DNA of 64,000 bases from DATARR01 sp044868005 (lineage in GTDB: Bacteria; Acidobacteriota; Thermoanaerobaculia; Multivoradales; UBA5704): the NCBI GenBank assembly GCA_044868005.1, contig JBIOVX010000044.1, forward strand, positions 43,007 through 107,006, read 5' to 3'. The notes under the pieces were generated by a model, which searched no databases, was not told the origin of the DNA, and saw only the letters and a list, made by a program, of their open reading frames with translations. The first letter of the stretch is position 1, and each line of letters begins with the position of its first letter. Positions 53,927 to 62,243 of this stretch are shown in pieces. Position numbers and translations under genes: made by a program.

Positions 53927-54628
53927 CTACTTCTTCCGCGGATGCGGGTGATCCCGCTCCTCGAAGATCGTCTTGTAGAGCAGGCCGGCGAGGGCGCCGC
54001 CGAGGATCGGACCGACGAGGTAGACCCAGAGGTCGACGAAGTTGCCGGTCGCCACGGCTGGGCCGATGCTGCGGGCCGGGTTGAGGCTGGCGCCGGTCAG
54101 CGGACCGCCCATCAGGATGCAGAAGGTCAGTGTGAGGCCGATCGCGAGGCCGCCGGGAATCGTGGCCTTGCCGCTGATCCCCGCGTTCATCACGGCGTTG
54201 ACCAGGAAGAAGGTCAGGATCGCCTCCAGCACGACGCCGATGACCGGCGTGATGGTGATCGTCGCGTTGCCCACTTGGAGGTCGCGGGCGAGCGCCGTCA
54301 CGCCGAGGCCGGTCTCCGTGCCGCCCAGCACCCAGCGCAGGGCGAGCGCACCGAGGACGCCGCCGAGGATCTGGAAGACGATGTAGGAGCCGGCGCGAGC
54401 GGAGTCGATCTTGCCGGCCGCCCACACGCCGAGGGTCACCGCCGGATTGATGTGCGTGCCCGAGATGTGGCCGTAGGCGTAGGCGAAGCCGAGGACGACG
54501 AGACCGTGCGCGAAGGCGACCCCCACGAGTCCGCCGATGCCCAGCGCGCCGGCGCCGGCGCCGATGAAGATCAGCGCGAAGGTGCCGATGAACTCCGCGA
54601 GCAGCGATGTCGAAAGCTTGTGGTACAT
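53927..54628 (-). CDS. Aquaporin (MIP family)
   Basis: A 233-residue six-helix channel. The two NPA loops are GTHINPAVTLGVW and GASLNPARSIGPA. The N-terminus (LLAEFIGTFALIFIGAGAGA) and the long insert before helix 4 (VTALARDLQVGNATITITPV) fit bacterial/archaeal aquaporins. Residues near the NPA loops suggest water rather than glycerol selectivity, but this needs a structural check. AAAGGAGGAGGGTC precedes the ATG. Confidence 0.93.
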   Translation of the reverse strand: MYHKLSTSLLAEFIGTFALIFIGAGAGALGIGGLVGVAFAHGLVVLGFAYAYGHISGTHINPAVTLGVWAAGKIDSARAGSYIVFQILGGVLGALALRWVLGGTETGLGVTALARDLQVGNATITITPVIGVVLEAILTFFLVNAVMNAGISGKATIPGGLAIGLTLTFCILMGGPLTGASLNPARSIGPAVATGNFVDLWVYLVGPILGGALAGLLYKTIFEERDHPHPRKK

Positions 54629-54675
54629 GACCCTCCTCCTTTAGAAGCGAAAGACATCGACGGCCGCGCGGGCCG

Positions 54676-55311
54676 TCACTGCTTGTGAATCACGACCTCG
54701 ACGCGGCGGTTCTTCTGCCGGCCCGCGTCGTCGTCGTTGCTCGCCACCGGCCGGCCCTCGCCGGTGCCGCGGGTAGCGAAGCGCTCCGCCGCGATCCCCT
54801 CGCGCTCGGCGAGCCAACGCTTCACCGACTCGGCCCGCCGCAGGGAGAGCTTCTGGTTGTAGGCGTCGTCCCCCTTCGAATCCGTGTGGCCTTCGAGCTC
54901 CACCCGGCCGGACGGATAGGCACGGATCACGGTGGCGAGCTGCGCCAGGGCCGAAGCGGCGTCGCTCCGGATGTCCGCCTTGTCGAAGTCGAAGAGCACA
55001 TCGGCCGGCAGCGCGACGCGGACCTCCAGATTCGTCTCCTGCGCGCCGAGCGACCGCATGGCCTGCCGCACCTCCTGCACCGTGGCGACGATGCCGCTCC
55101 CCTGCCCGGCGATGCCGCCTTCGAGGCCCTGAATCTGCAGGATCACCGGCACAAGATCGAGCGCCCGCTTGGCGCCCAGCCGCGCGACCGCCGCTTCGGC
55201 GGCCGCCTCGGTGGCCGGTGCCCACGGATCCGCGTAGGGCGGCTCCGCGGCGAACGCCGGCATGGCCAGCGCCGCCGGAATCAGGAATCGCGCGAGACCG
55301 GTGAGGCGCAT
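54676..55311 (-). CDS. OmpA family peptidoglycan-associated protein
   Basis: A 211-residue exported protein. The leader is FLIPAALAMPAFAAEP. The C-terminal OmpA domain is complete: DVLFDFDKADIRSDAASALA, RVELEGHTDSKGDDAYNQKL, SLRRAESVKRWLAE and RRVEVVIHKQ. The Asp and Arg that bind diaminopimelate in OmpA-like domains fit the D in HTDSKG and the R in SLRRAES. The N-terminal 90 residues are helical. It overlaps or abuts the lipoprotein gene, so the two are an envelope operon. Confidence 0.92.
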   Translation of the reverse strand: MRLTGLARFLIPAALAMPAFAAEPPYADPWAPATEAAAEAAVARLGAKRALDLVPVILQIQGLEGGIAGQGSGIVATVQEVRQAMRSLGAQETNLEVRVALPADVLFDFDKADIRSDAASALAQLATVIRAYPSGRVELEGHTDSKGDDAYNQKLSLRRAESVKRWLAEREGIAAERFATRGTGEGRPVASNDDDAGRQKNRRVEVVIHKQ

Positions 55312-55312
55312 C

Positions 55313-55900
55313 TCAGACGTCCTGGATCGCGAGGTCCTCGAACGGCGCCATGCCGGGCACCTGAAGCGTCACCGATTTGACCTCGGCCGGCGGCGCCGGG
55401 AACTTCATCCACAGCGTGAAAGCCTGTCCCGGCTTGAGGGTGTCGTACCAGCGGTCGTTCCAGTTCGAGCGCAGGGCCGCGATATACGAGCCCTTCTCAT
55501 CCTTGAGCACCTCGTACTTCTTGCCGGCGCCGAGGTCCATCAGATAGACCTCTTTGTAGTTGATCTCCGTCTGGGTCTCCTCGGTGCCATGGTTGCGCAG
55601 TACGACTTTCGCCGTCAGCGTGTTCCCTTTGCGCCGGAACTCGGTGACGTCGGCGCTGATCCCCGTCCAGTTGGTCTCCTGGCTCGCCAGCGCCGCCGCG
55701 GCCGGAGCTCCTGCCGGCGCGGTGCCGGTGCTCGCCGATTCCGCGGGCGCGGTTGCCGGAGCCGCCGGCTCCGTGGCCGGAGCCGCGGCCTCGGGGCTCG
55801 CCGATGTCGTTGCGGTCGAGGAGGCCGGCTCCTCGCGCGCGCGGCAGGCGGCGGCCAGCAGCAGGACGGCCGAGAGGGCGATGAAGGTCTTGCGGTCCAT
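55313..55900 (-). CDS. Lipoprotein with beta-sandwich domain, unknown function
   Basis: A 195-residue protein. The leader TFIALSAVLLLAAACRA carries a lipobox. A Pro/Ala/Thr-rich linker follows, then a beta domain of FxLYD/DUF4352-like type (NTLTAKVVLRNHGTEETQTE, YKEVYLMDLGAGKKYEVLKD, AFTLWMKFPAPPAEVKSVTL). The ATG at 55900 has GGGAGGATCGTC upstream. It is one base before the OmpA gene, so probably co-expressed. Function unknown. Confidence 0.8.
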   Translation of the reverse strand: MDRKTFIALSAVLLLAAACRAREEPASSTATTSASPEAAAPATEPAAPATAPAESASTGTAPAGAPAAAALASQETNWTGISADVTEFRRKGNTLTAKVVLRNHGTEETQTEINYKEVYLMDLGAGKKYEVLKDEKGSYIAALRSNWNDRWYDTLKPGQAFTLWMKFPAPPAEVKSVTLQVPGMAPFEDLAIQDV

Positions 55901-55917
55901 GACGATCCTCCCTTGTT

Positions 55918-56718
55918 TCATGCGGGATGATTGCGCTTCGCTTGCATGGCGCCGACGAGGCGGGCGACCAGCGCACGGGGCGACACGCGGACAGACTGCA
56001 CGCCGAGCTTGTTGATCAGTCCCGGGATGACGATCCGCTTGCCGGCGCGGAAGCCCTCGTAGCCGGCGCGCGCGACGGCCGCGGCGTCCATCACCTTCAA
56101 CGGGCCGGTGAAGAGCCCGGAGTCCTGCATCTCGGCCCGCGCCTGGAAGCCGGTGGCCGTGGGGCCCGGGCAGAGCGCGGTGACGGTGACGCCGCTGCCG
56201 CGCAGCTCCTCGGCGAGCGCTTCCGAGAACGAGAGAACGTAGGCTTTGGTGGCGTAGTAGACGGCCATCAGCGGCCCGGGCTGAAAGGCGGCCGTCGAGG
56301 CGACGTTGAGGACGCCGCCCCGCCGGCGGGCGAGCATTCCGGGAAGGAATCTCTTCGTCAGGTGGGTGGGCGTTTCGACGTTGAGCCGGATCTCCTCGAT
56401 CTCGCTCTCGAGGTCCGTCTCGGCGAAGGGCCCGAAGGTGGCGAAGCCGGCGTTGTTGACCAGCGCGTCGACGGCCACTCCGGCGCTCTCCAGCTCCTGG
56501 AAGATCTCATCCGGCGCGCCGGCCGCGGTGAGGTCCTTGGCGAGGACGCGCACGGCGGCGCCGTGCCGGTCCCGCAGCTCGCCGGCCAGCTCTTCGAGCT
56601 TGCCGCCGCTCCGCGCCACCAGCACCAGGTCGTAGCCGCCGGCCGCGAAGGCGCGGGCCAGCTCCCACCCGATGCCGCCCGACGCGCCGGTGATGAGCGC
56701 CGCCTGCCGCGCTGCCAT
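55918..56718 (-). CDS. SDR family NAD(P)-dependent oxidoreductase
   Basis: A 266-residue short-chain dehydrogenase. The cofactor motif is LITGASGGIGWELARAF, NAG is in VNNAGFATF, and the catalytic residues are S in VASTAAF and Y-x-x-x-K in YYATKAYVL. An Arg follows the second strand (VLVARSGGK), which favours NADP. TACAAT (56730-56725) lies 6 nt before the ATG on its strand, so the mRNA is probably leaderless. Substrate unknown. Confidence 0.92.
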   Translation of the reverse strand: MAARQAALITGASGGIGWELARAFAAGGYDLVLVARSGGKLEELAGELRDRHGAAVRVLAKDLTAAGAPDEIFQELESAGVAVDALVNNAGFATFGPFAETDLESEIEEIRLNVETPTHLTKRFLPGMLARRRGGVLNVASTAAFQPGPLMAVYYATKAYVLSFSEALAEELRGSGVTVTALCPGPTATGFQARAEMQDSGLFTGPLKVMDAAAVARAGYEGFRAGKRIVIPGLINKLGVQSVRVSPRALVARLVGAMQAKRNHPA

Positions 56719-56724
56719 AGCGCG

Positions 56725-56730
56725 ATTGTA
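56725..56730 (-). promoter_or_regulatory. -10 box of the SDR gene
   Basis: TACAAT on the minus strand lies 6 nt upstream of the ATG at 56718, without a Shine-Dalgarno. Confidence 0.45.
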
Positions 56731-56770
56731 TATCCGATACGGATCGATCCGCCGCCCTCTCTCCCTGCGG

Positions 56771-58219
56771 CTACTCCAGCACGAACGGCTTCATGCGGAT
56801 CGTTTTCAGGCACGAGGTGTTGAGCCCCGCACCGGAGCCTTTCTCGATGAACTTCCTGCCGATCTCCTGGACGCAGGATTCGTTGCTGCCATGGCCGGCG
56901 AAGGGGACGACCACCTGGACGGCACGGGTGAGCTTGCTGGCCGCCCGCGCGGCGAAAGCCGGCGGCGTCACCGGGTCGCGCTCGCCGCTGATGAGCAGCA
57001 CCGGCACATTGGACCGCACCGCCTGGCGGTGCTCCGGCTCGACGTGGGCACGCGGCCAGACCTCGCACGCCGCCATCTGCTGGCGCACACGGTAGTCGCC
57101 CAGGAAGCTGCCGGCCGTGCGCTCCGGAATGCTGGCTGGATCGATGAACGGGATGTCCTCCGCGCAGGTGACGGAGAAGAACATCCCGTGCGCCAACGCC
57201 TGGACGATGCCGAAGCGGGCGGAGACGCTGGCCTGGCCGAGCGCCGAGAAGTCGCCGGCCGCCGCCTGGTGGACCAGCAAGGGCAGCCGTGCGCTGTCCG
57301 CGGCGTTGTAGAGCAGCCAGCGGACGCCGTCCGCCACGAGATCCCGCGACAGCCGCACCTGGACCGGGTTACCCGTCCCGGGATGCCGGACCCCCACCGT
57401 GACGGGGCTCTGCGCCAGCCGGTCGAGCACCGTCGCCAGCTCCTGGCTGGTGTTGGGAAACCTGGCGTGGCAAGCGGCGTCCTGCGCGCACCAACCGAGC
57501 AGCAGGTCGAGCGAGCGCTGGCCGCCCGCGGCGTGGGAGATCGGCAGCGCTTCGTCCATCGGCACGACGCCGGTGAGCACCATCGCGCGCACCGCCTGCG
57601 GGTGCCGGCGCAGAAAGACCTGGGCGGCGCGCGTGCCGTAGGAGCCGCCGAGGAGGTTGATCCTGCCGTAGCCCAGCCAGGTGCGCACCTCGTCGAAATC
57701 GTCCATCGCGAGGTCCGTCGTATAGAGCGTCAGGTCGTACGCCTGCTCCAGCTCCTCGCGGCACTGGCTCACGGCGTCCACCGGAAACTGCTCTCCCAGG
57801 TAGCTCTGGAGATCGTCCGCGTGGCCGCCGAGCTCGCACGTCAGGCGATCAGGCTGTCCCGTGCCGCGCTGGTCCACGTAGACGAGATCGCGGTTCTGGC
57901 GCAGCGGATTTCCAGCCCCGGAGCCCGCGAGGTCCGTAGCCGCCTGACCGGGTCCCCCGGCGAGGAAGAAAAGCGGGTCGGGCTTGGGGTGCTTGGAGAG
58001 GGCCGGCAGGACGACGACCTTGAGGCTGATCTTGCGCCCCGACTTCGCAGCCCGATTCTCCCAGACCTGGTAAGTGCCGCAGAGAGCGCCTATCTCGGAG
58101 CCGCCCTCGCAAGGATGGAGCTGCGCCAGTCGTGAGGAAGCATTGGGTGCTGCTGCGGCCGGGAGGGAAAGAACCAGGGCCGCGAAGGCGATCGCGGTGG
58201 TAATACGGAGGTGCATCAT
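56771..58219 (-). CDS. Secreted S33/TAP-like alpha/beta hydrolase
   Basis: A 482-residue exported hydrolase. The leader is IAFAALVLSLPAAAAP. The oxyanion segment PDPLFFLAGGPGQAATDLAG and the nucleophile elbow NLLGGSYGTRAAQVFL match prolyl-aminopeptidase/TAP-type enzymes. The C-terminal TAP-like region contains VPVLLISGERDPVTPPAFAA and VVPFAGHGSNESC, which supply the Asp and His. It likely cleaves short peptides or esters outside the cytoplasm. Divergent from selD. Confidence 0.9.
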   Translation of the reverse strand: MMHLRITTAIAFAALVLSLPAAAAPNASSRLAQLHPCEGGSEIGALCGTYQVWENRAAKSGRKISLKVVVLPALSKHPKPDPLFFLAGGPGQAATDLAGSGAGNPLRQNRDLVYVDQRGTGQPDRLTCELGGHADDLQSYLGEQFPVDAVSQCREELEQAYDLTLYTTDLAMDDFDEVRTWLGYGRINLLGGSYGTRAAQVFLRRHPQAVRAMVLTGVVPMDEALPISHAAGGQRSLDLLLGWCAQDAACHARFPNTSQELATVLDRLAQSPVTVGVRHPGTGNPVQVRLSRDLVADGVRWLLYNAADSARLPLLVHQAAAGDFSALGQASVSARFGIVQALAHGMFFSVTCAEDIPFIDPASIPERTAGSFLGDYRVRQQMAACEVWPRAHVEPEHRQAVRSNVPVLLISGERDPVTPPAFAARAASKLTRAVQVVVPFAGHGSNESCVQEIGRKFIEKGSGAGLNTSCLKTIRMKPFVLE

Positions 58220-58290
58220 TCAAGACTCCTGTCGAAGCTCGGCTTTTCTACGCGCCGGACCACCGCGAGTTTCAGCCTTCGGCCGTCGAG

Positions 58291-58296
58291 TAGAAT
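58291..58296 (+). promoter_or_regulatory. -10 box of selD
   Basis: TAGAAT lies 8 nt before the selD ATG at 58305; no ribosome site is visible. Confidence 0.45.
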
Positions 58297-58304
58297 CCTG
58301 CGCC

Positions 58305-59357
58305 ATGGCACTGTTCCGGCGCAAGTTCCGCCTCACCGCCTGCGCGACGACCGGCGGCTGAGCGGCCAAGGTAGGTCCGGGGGACCTCGCCGCGATGATT
58401 GGTCCGCTCGTCCGCCTCGCCGGACGGGATGAGAGGATCCTCGTCGGTCCGGAGACGGCCGACGACGCCGGGGTCTACCTGCTCGACAGCCACGCCCTGG
58501 TGGCCACCGCCGACTTCATCACGCCGGTCTGCGACGATCCTTACCGTTTCGGCCGGGTGGCCGCCGCCAACGCCCTGTCGGACGTCTACGCCATGGGCGG
58601 GCGGCCGCTCTTCGCGCTGAACCTGTGCTGCTTTCCGGAGCTGGACGGCGAAGGCGCCGAGGCGCTCCAAGCCATCCTGCAAGGCGCCGCCGGGGCGCTC
58701 GTCGATGCGGGCGCGGTGCTCCTCGGCGGCCACTCGGTGCGCGACGCGGAGCTCAAGTTCGGCCTCGCCGTCGTCGGCAAGGCCGACCCCCACCGCCTGC
58801 TCACCAACGCCGGAGCGCGCGCGGGCGATCGCCTGCTGCTCACCAAGCCGCTCGGCACCGGCGTGCTCATCAACGCCTTCAAGGCCGACAAGCTGGATGA
58901 GGCCGGCCTCGAGCCGGCGCTGCGCGAGATGGAGCGGCTGAACGACGTCGCCAGCCGCCTCGCCCTGGAGCACGGCGCGCATGCGGCCACGGACGTCACC
59001 GGTTTCGCCCTCGCCGGCCACGCTTTCGGCATGGCGCGCGCCTCGGGGGTCGGGCTGCGTATCGTCTTCGCACGCCTGCCGGTCCACGAGGGCTTCTACC
59101 GGCTGGCCAAGGCGGGGATCACCACCGGCTGCACGGTGGACAACGAGGTGAACGTCCGCGGCGTCTTCGCAGACCGCGCCGGCCTCGACCGGCAGCAGCG
59201 CGAGCTCCTGTTCGATCCTCAGACCTCGGGCGGCCTCCTGCTCGCCGTGCCGCCGGAGAACGCGCCCGCTCTCCTCGACGCGCTCCTCGCCAGCGGCCAC
59301 CAGGCGGCGGAGGTTGGAGAGGTGCTGGAGGGGCCGGCGGGGATTGAGGTGGTGTAG
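58305..59357 (+). CDS. selD: Selenophosphate synthetase, itself a selenoprotein (TGA = Sec19)
   Basis: A 350-residue SelD making selenophosphate from selenide and ATP. The ATG at 58305 starts MALFRRKFRLTACATTGG, then TGA (58359-58361), then AAKVGPGDLAAMIGPL and the full enzyme: DDAGVYLLDSHALVATADFI, CDDPYRFGRVAAANALSDVY, GGHSVRDAELKFGLAVVG, ATDVTGFALAGHAFGMA and DPQTSGGLLLAV. TGA occupies the catalytic Cys position (C17 in E. coli) and the essential Lys follows at +3. Sec is common here in SelD. A strong bSECIS-like fold follows: AGGTCC/GGACCT with loop GGG (58373-58387) on an outer GCGGC/GCCGC helix. Reading only from the later ATG at 58395 would lose the active site. Confidence 0.93.
58359..58361 (+). 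other. Selenocysteine codon (TGA) in selD
   Basis: Codon 19, at the catalytic Cys/Sec position of SelD, followed by AAK. Confidence 0.92.
58362..58393 (+). promoter_or_regulatory. Putative bacterial SECIS element of selD
   Basis: Outer helix GCGGC (58362-58366) with GCCGC (58389-58393), and inner helix AGGTCC (58373-58378) with GGACCT (58382-58387), capped by GGG about 18-20 nt after the TGA. Position and shape fit bacterial SECIS hairpins. Confidence 0.65.
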
Positions 59358-59369
59358 GGAAACCGGTTC

Positions 59370-60014
59370 CTACTCTCCGAGCTTTGCTTTCAACTCCTCC
59401 AGCTCCCCCGCCAGCCGCGCCACCTCTTCTTCCAATCGCTCTACACGCGAGCTGAGCGACGGGCGTCCGGAGGGCTCCGCGGCTTCGAAGGGCGGCTCCT
59501 CGGGCTCCGGTGCCGACTCTCCAACGAGGTGCGTCCAGCGGGTCTCCTTCTGGCCAGGCCTGCGGGGCAGCTCGCGGACGAGCGGCTCGTCGATGCCGGC
59601 GAGGCGGCGGAGAGCCTCCTCGACCTCCTCCAGCGAGGCGAAGGCATGCATCCGCTCGCTGCGCGTGCGCAGCTCGCCGGGCGTCTGCGGGCCGCGCAGC
59701 AGCAGCAAGGTCATCAGCGCCTTGCCGGCGCGGTCGAGCCCCCAGCGACGCACCACGCTCTGCTGCCAGCGCTCCGTGCGCGCTCCCTCCGTGCGCCAGA
59801 CGAGCACGTCCTGCCGCAGCCGGTCGAGGGCTTCGACCACAGCGGTCTCGGAGAGCTGCATCACCGGCTCGCGGTTGGTCTTCTGGTTGCACGCCGCGAT
59901 CAGGGCGTTCACCGTCATCGGCACGGCCTCGGGGTTCGTCTGCTCCTTTTCGAGCAGCGAGCCGAGCACCCGGATCTCCGCCGCGTCGAGCTGCCTGGGG
60001 ATGCGCGTCGACAT
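59370..60014 (-). CDS. YceH family (DUF480) protein
   Basis: A 214-residue protein of two winged-helix domains: LDAAEIRVLGSLLEKEQTNP, PMTVNALIAACNQKTNREPV, LSETAVVEALDRLR, then LLLRGPQTPGELRTRSERMH. The E. coli relative is YceH, of unknown function. A C-terminal coiled coil (SSRVERLEEEVARLAGELEE) is an addition. The ATG at 60014 is preceded 7 nt by TAAGAT on its strand (60027-60022); upstream codons read like antisense to the sigma gene. Confidence 0.9.
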   Translation of the reverse strand: MSTRIPRQLDAAEIRVLGSLLEKEQTNPEAVPMTVNALIAACNQKTNREPVMQLSETAVVEALDRLRQDVLVWRTEGARTERWQQSVVRRWGLDRAGKALMTLLLLRGPQTPGELRTRSERMHAFASLEEVEEALRRLAGIDEPLVRELPRRPGQKETRWTHLVGESAPEPEEPPFEAAEPSGRPSLSSRVERLEEEVARLAGELEELKAKLGE

Positions 60015-60021
60015 CCTGAGA

Positions 60022-60027
60022 ATCTTA
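60022..60027 (-). promoter_or_regulatory. -10 box of the yceH-like gene
   Basis: TAAGAT on the minus strand is 7 nt before the ATG at 60014, without a Shine-Dalgarno. Confidence 0.4.
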
Positions 60028-60083
60028 CTGGAGAAGGTGTAACCTTTTGCCGTCCCGCGACTCCATGAGGGACAAGAGACGGT

Positions 60084-60770
60084 ATGGAATTGGAGACCAC
60101 GATCGAGAGACCGGCGCCCGGCGCCGCCCTGGAAGACGAGGAGATCGTCGCGCGGGTGCTCGGCGGCGAGAAGGCGCTGTTCGAGATCCTCATGCGCCGC
60201 CACAACCAGCGCCTCTACCGGGTGGCCTTCGCCATCCTGGGCGACGACGGCGAGGCGGAGGACGTGATGCAGGACGCCTACGTGCGAGCTTACGCGCATC
60301 TCGCCCAGTTCGCCGGCGCCGCGCGCTTCTCGACCTGGCTCACCCGCATCGCCGTCTATGAGGCCCTGGCGCGGGCGCGACGGCGTCGCCGGGTGGTGGA
60401 GATCGATGCCATGTCGGACCCTGCCAAAGAGAACCTCACGAAGTCGGCCGACCGCAGCCCGGAGGCGAGGGCGATCGAGCGCGACCTGCGGGCGGTGCTG
60501 GAGGAGGCCGTCCGCGCCCTGCCCGATCTCTACCGGCCCGTCGTCGTGCTGCGGGACGTCGAGGACCTCACTACCGCCGAGACCGCCGACTGCCTGGGCC
60601 TCTCCGAGCCGCTGGTCAAGGTCCGCCTGCACCGCGGCCGCGCGCTGCTGCGCCGCGACCTCGCCGGCCGCGCCCGCGGCGCGCTGGCCGAAGCCTTCCC
60701 GTTCCACCTCTCCCGATGCGACCGCGTCGTCTCCGCGGTCCTGCGGAGGATCGGCTCGCCCACCCCTTGA
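60084..60770 (+). CDS. ECF-type RNA polymerase sigma factor
   Basis: A 228-residue sigma factor. Region 2 is LFEILMRRHNQRLYRVAFAI, then DDGEAEDVMQDAYVRAYAHL and FAGAARFSTWLTRIAVYEAL. Region 4 is VRALPDLYRPVVVLRDVEDL, TAETADCLGLSEPLVKVRLH. It resembles ECF factors with a SigW/RpoE-like layout. No anti-sigma gene lies beside it; the gap before cspA holds none. The start has only weak ribosome-site sequence (GAGGGACAAGAGACGGT). Confidence 0.92.
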   Translation: MELETTIERPAPGAALEDEEIVARVLGGEKALFEILMRRHNQRLYRVAFAILGDDGEAEDVMQDAYVRAYAHLAQFAGAARFSTWLTRIAVYEALARARRRRRVVEIDAMSDPAKENLTKSADRSPEARAIERDLRAVLEEAVRALPDLYRPVVVLRDVEDLTTAETADCLGLSEPLVKVRLHRGRALLRRDLAGRARGALAEAFPFHLSRCDRVVSAVLRRIGSPTP

Positions 60771-61138
60771 TTTCCTTCCCGGAAGCTGCCATAGTCCCGC
60801 GCAAGTTCCGACTTGACGCATATAGGCTGAAATTCGCCGCGTAATTCCCCCACCGACGTTCCCCCCTGTAGCAACCGGTTCAGACTTGCACACCGTTCGA
60901 GATAACCAAAGGATCGCCAGGCAAAGAGGGAGACGCGAGAGAGCCTAGGAATCCGAGATCGACGGAACGTGCAGGCAACGACTCCTTGCGATGAGAGGGT
61001 CAGGTTTCTGACCCCGGCAGGAGGAGGGAGCTGAACGGAGCGGACTCAATGCGATGGATTGGCCCGTAAGGGCTGGAGGAGGGCCGCGCCTTGGCGCGGC
61101 GAATTAACAACCTGTTTCTTTGTTGCAAGGAGCAAGAG
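60771..61138 (+). other. Long leader region of the cold-shock gene
   Basis: About 370 bp without a gene. It contains GGTCAG/CTGACC (near 61000) and GCCGCGCC/GGCGCGGC (61083-61100) hairpins; the latter ends about 40 nt before the cspA ATG. Cold-shock mRNAs often have long structured leaders that sense temperature. No clear consensus promoter was found. Confidence 0.5.
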
Positions 61139-61345
61139 ATGCCTGAGCAAGGTACCGTGAAGTGGTTCAACGACGCCAAGGGGTACGGCTTCATCGTGCG
61201 CGAGCGCGGTGCGGACGTGTTCGTCCATCATGCCTCGATCATCGCTGAAGGGTTCCGCACCCTCAGCGAGGGCGACCGCGTCAGCTTCGACGTGGTCGAG
61301 GGGCCCAAGGGGCTCCAGGCCAAAAACGTCGTCAAAATCTCCTGA
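61139..61345 (+). CDS. Cold-shock protein (CspA family)
   Basis: A 68-residue nucleic-acid chaperone. RNP1 is KGYGFIV and RNP2 is VFVHHASI; the opening QGTVKWFNDAKGYGFI is canonical. AAGGAGCAAGAG precedes the ATG at 61139; an earlier in-frame start lies in the leader hairpin. A terminator follows. Length is standard for CspA. Confidence 0.97.
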   Translation: MPEQGTVKWFNDAKGYGFIVRERGADVFVHHASIIAEGFRTLSEGDRVSFDVVEGPKGLQAKNVVKIS

Positions 61346-61367
61346 GCCGCTTCCCGCAGCGATAGAC

Positions 61368-61407
61368 GCGCCCTGCCGGTTCCCCTTCCGGCGGGGCGCT
61401 TTCTTTT
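61368..61407 (+). terminator. Rho-independent terminator after cspA
   Basis: GCGCCCTGCCGG (61368-61379) pairs with CCGGCGGGGCGC (61388-61399), with one T-G pair, around an 8-nt loop, followed by TTTCTTTT. Confidence 0.88.
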
Positions 61408-61427
61408 CGCCCGCTTAGATCAGCGTT

Positions 61428-62243
61428 TTAGCGGAGTCGCGACCGGAACTGCTGATAGTTGCGGGTGTCGTGCGTGAGCGAGGCGCGCCGCGGCAAGCCG
61501 GCGACCTCCGCGTTCACGTTCTGAATGCGCTCCTCCGTCAACGGGTGGCTCGAAAAGAACTGCTGCACCTTCGACGGGCGGCTGCGGCGCAGGCTCTGGA
61601 GCTCCTCCAGGAAGCTCCCCAGCCCGCGCGGATCGTAGCCGGCCCGGTAGGCGTAGTTCACCCCCAGGTGGTCCGCGTCACGCTCGGCGCCGCGGCTGTA
61701 GTTGGTGAGCACGCCGGTCCCCACCAACTGCGCCAGGATCTGCTGCGTCTGGCTCGGGTTGCGCCCCAGCGCCAGGCTCGCCAGCAGGTTGTAGCCGTAG
61801 GCCCGCGTCATGAGCTGCGTGCCGTGGCGCGCCGCGCCGTGGCCGATCTCGTGGGCGAGCACGCCGGCGAGCTCGTCGAGGCTGTCCGCCTCGGCGATCA
61901 GGCCGGAGTTGACGTAGACGAGGCCGCCCGGCAGGTTGAAGGCGTTCACCGAGCTGTCGTTGACGATGAAGAAGTCCCACCGCCGGTTGCCCAGCGGCGT
62001 CTGCCCGGCGATGCGGCGGCCCACGGTGTTCAGATAGTCGAGCGCCGACCGGTCGTTGACGAGGCGCATCTCGCGCTGCACCTGCGCGTGCATCTCCTCG
62101 CGCGTGGCCCACTCCTGGTCGGCCGAGATGAGGTTGAACCCGCCCTCGCTGATGCCCGTGCTGGCGCAGCTCGCGAGGAAGATCAGAACGGCCACCGCGG
62201 CCGGGGGAATCGCCAGAGCTCGAGCTCGCGGTTTGATCTGCAT
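61428..62243 (-). CDS. M48 family metalloprotease lipoprotein
   Basis: A 271-residue protease of the HtpX/BepA/LoiP type. The leader VAVLIFLASCASTG has a lipobox. The zinc motif is HEIGH in AGVLAHEIGHGAARHGTQL. A later zinc-ligand region is RDADHLGVNYAYRAGYDPRG. FFSSHPLTEERIQNVNAEV is typical of LoiP/BepA relatives. It likely degrades misfolded outer-membrane or periplasmic proteins. The ATG at 62243 has GGAAGGAGACACACC upstream. Confidence 0.93.
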   Translation of the reverse strand: MQIKPRARALAIPPAAVAVLIFLASCASTGISEGGFNLISADQEWATREEMHAQVQREMRLVNDRSALDYLNTVGRRIAGQTPLGNRRWDFFIVNDSSVNAFNLPGGLVYVNSGLIAEADSLDELAGVLAHEIGHGAARHGTQLMTRAYGYNLLASLALGRNPSQTQQILAQLVGTGVLTNYSRGAERDADHLGVNYAYRAGYDPRGLGSFLEELQSLRRSRPSKVQQFFSSHPLTEERIQNVNAEVAGLPRRASLTHDTRNYQQFRSRLR

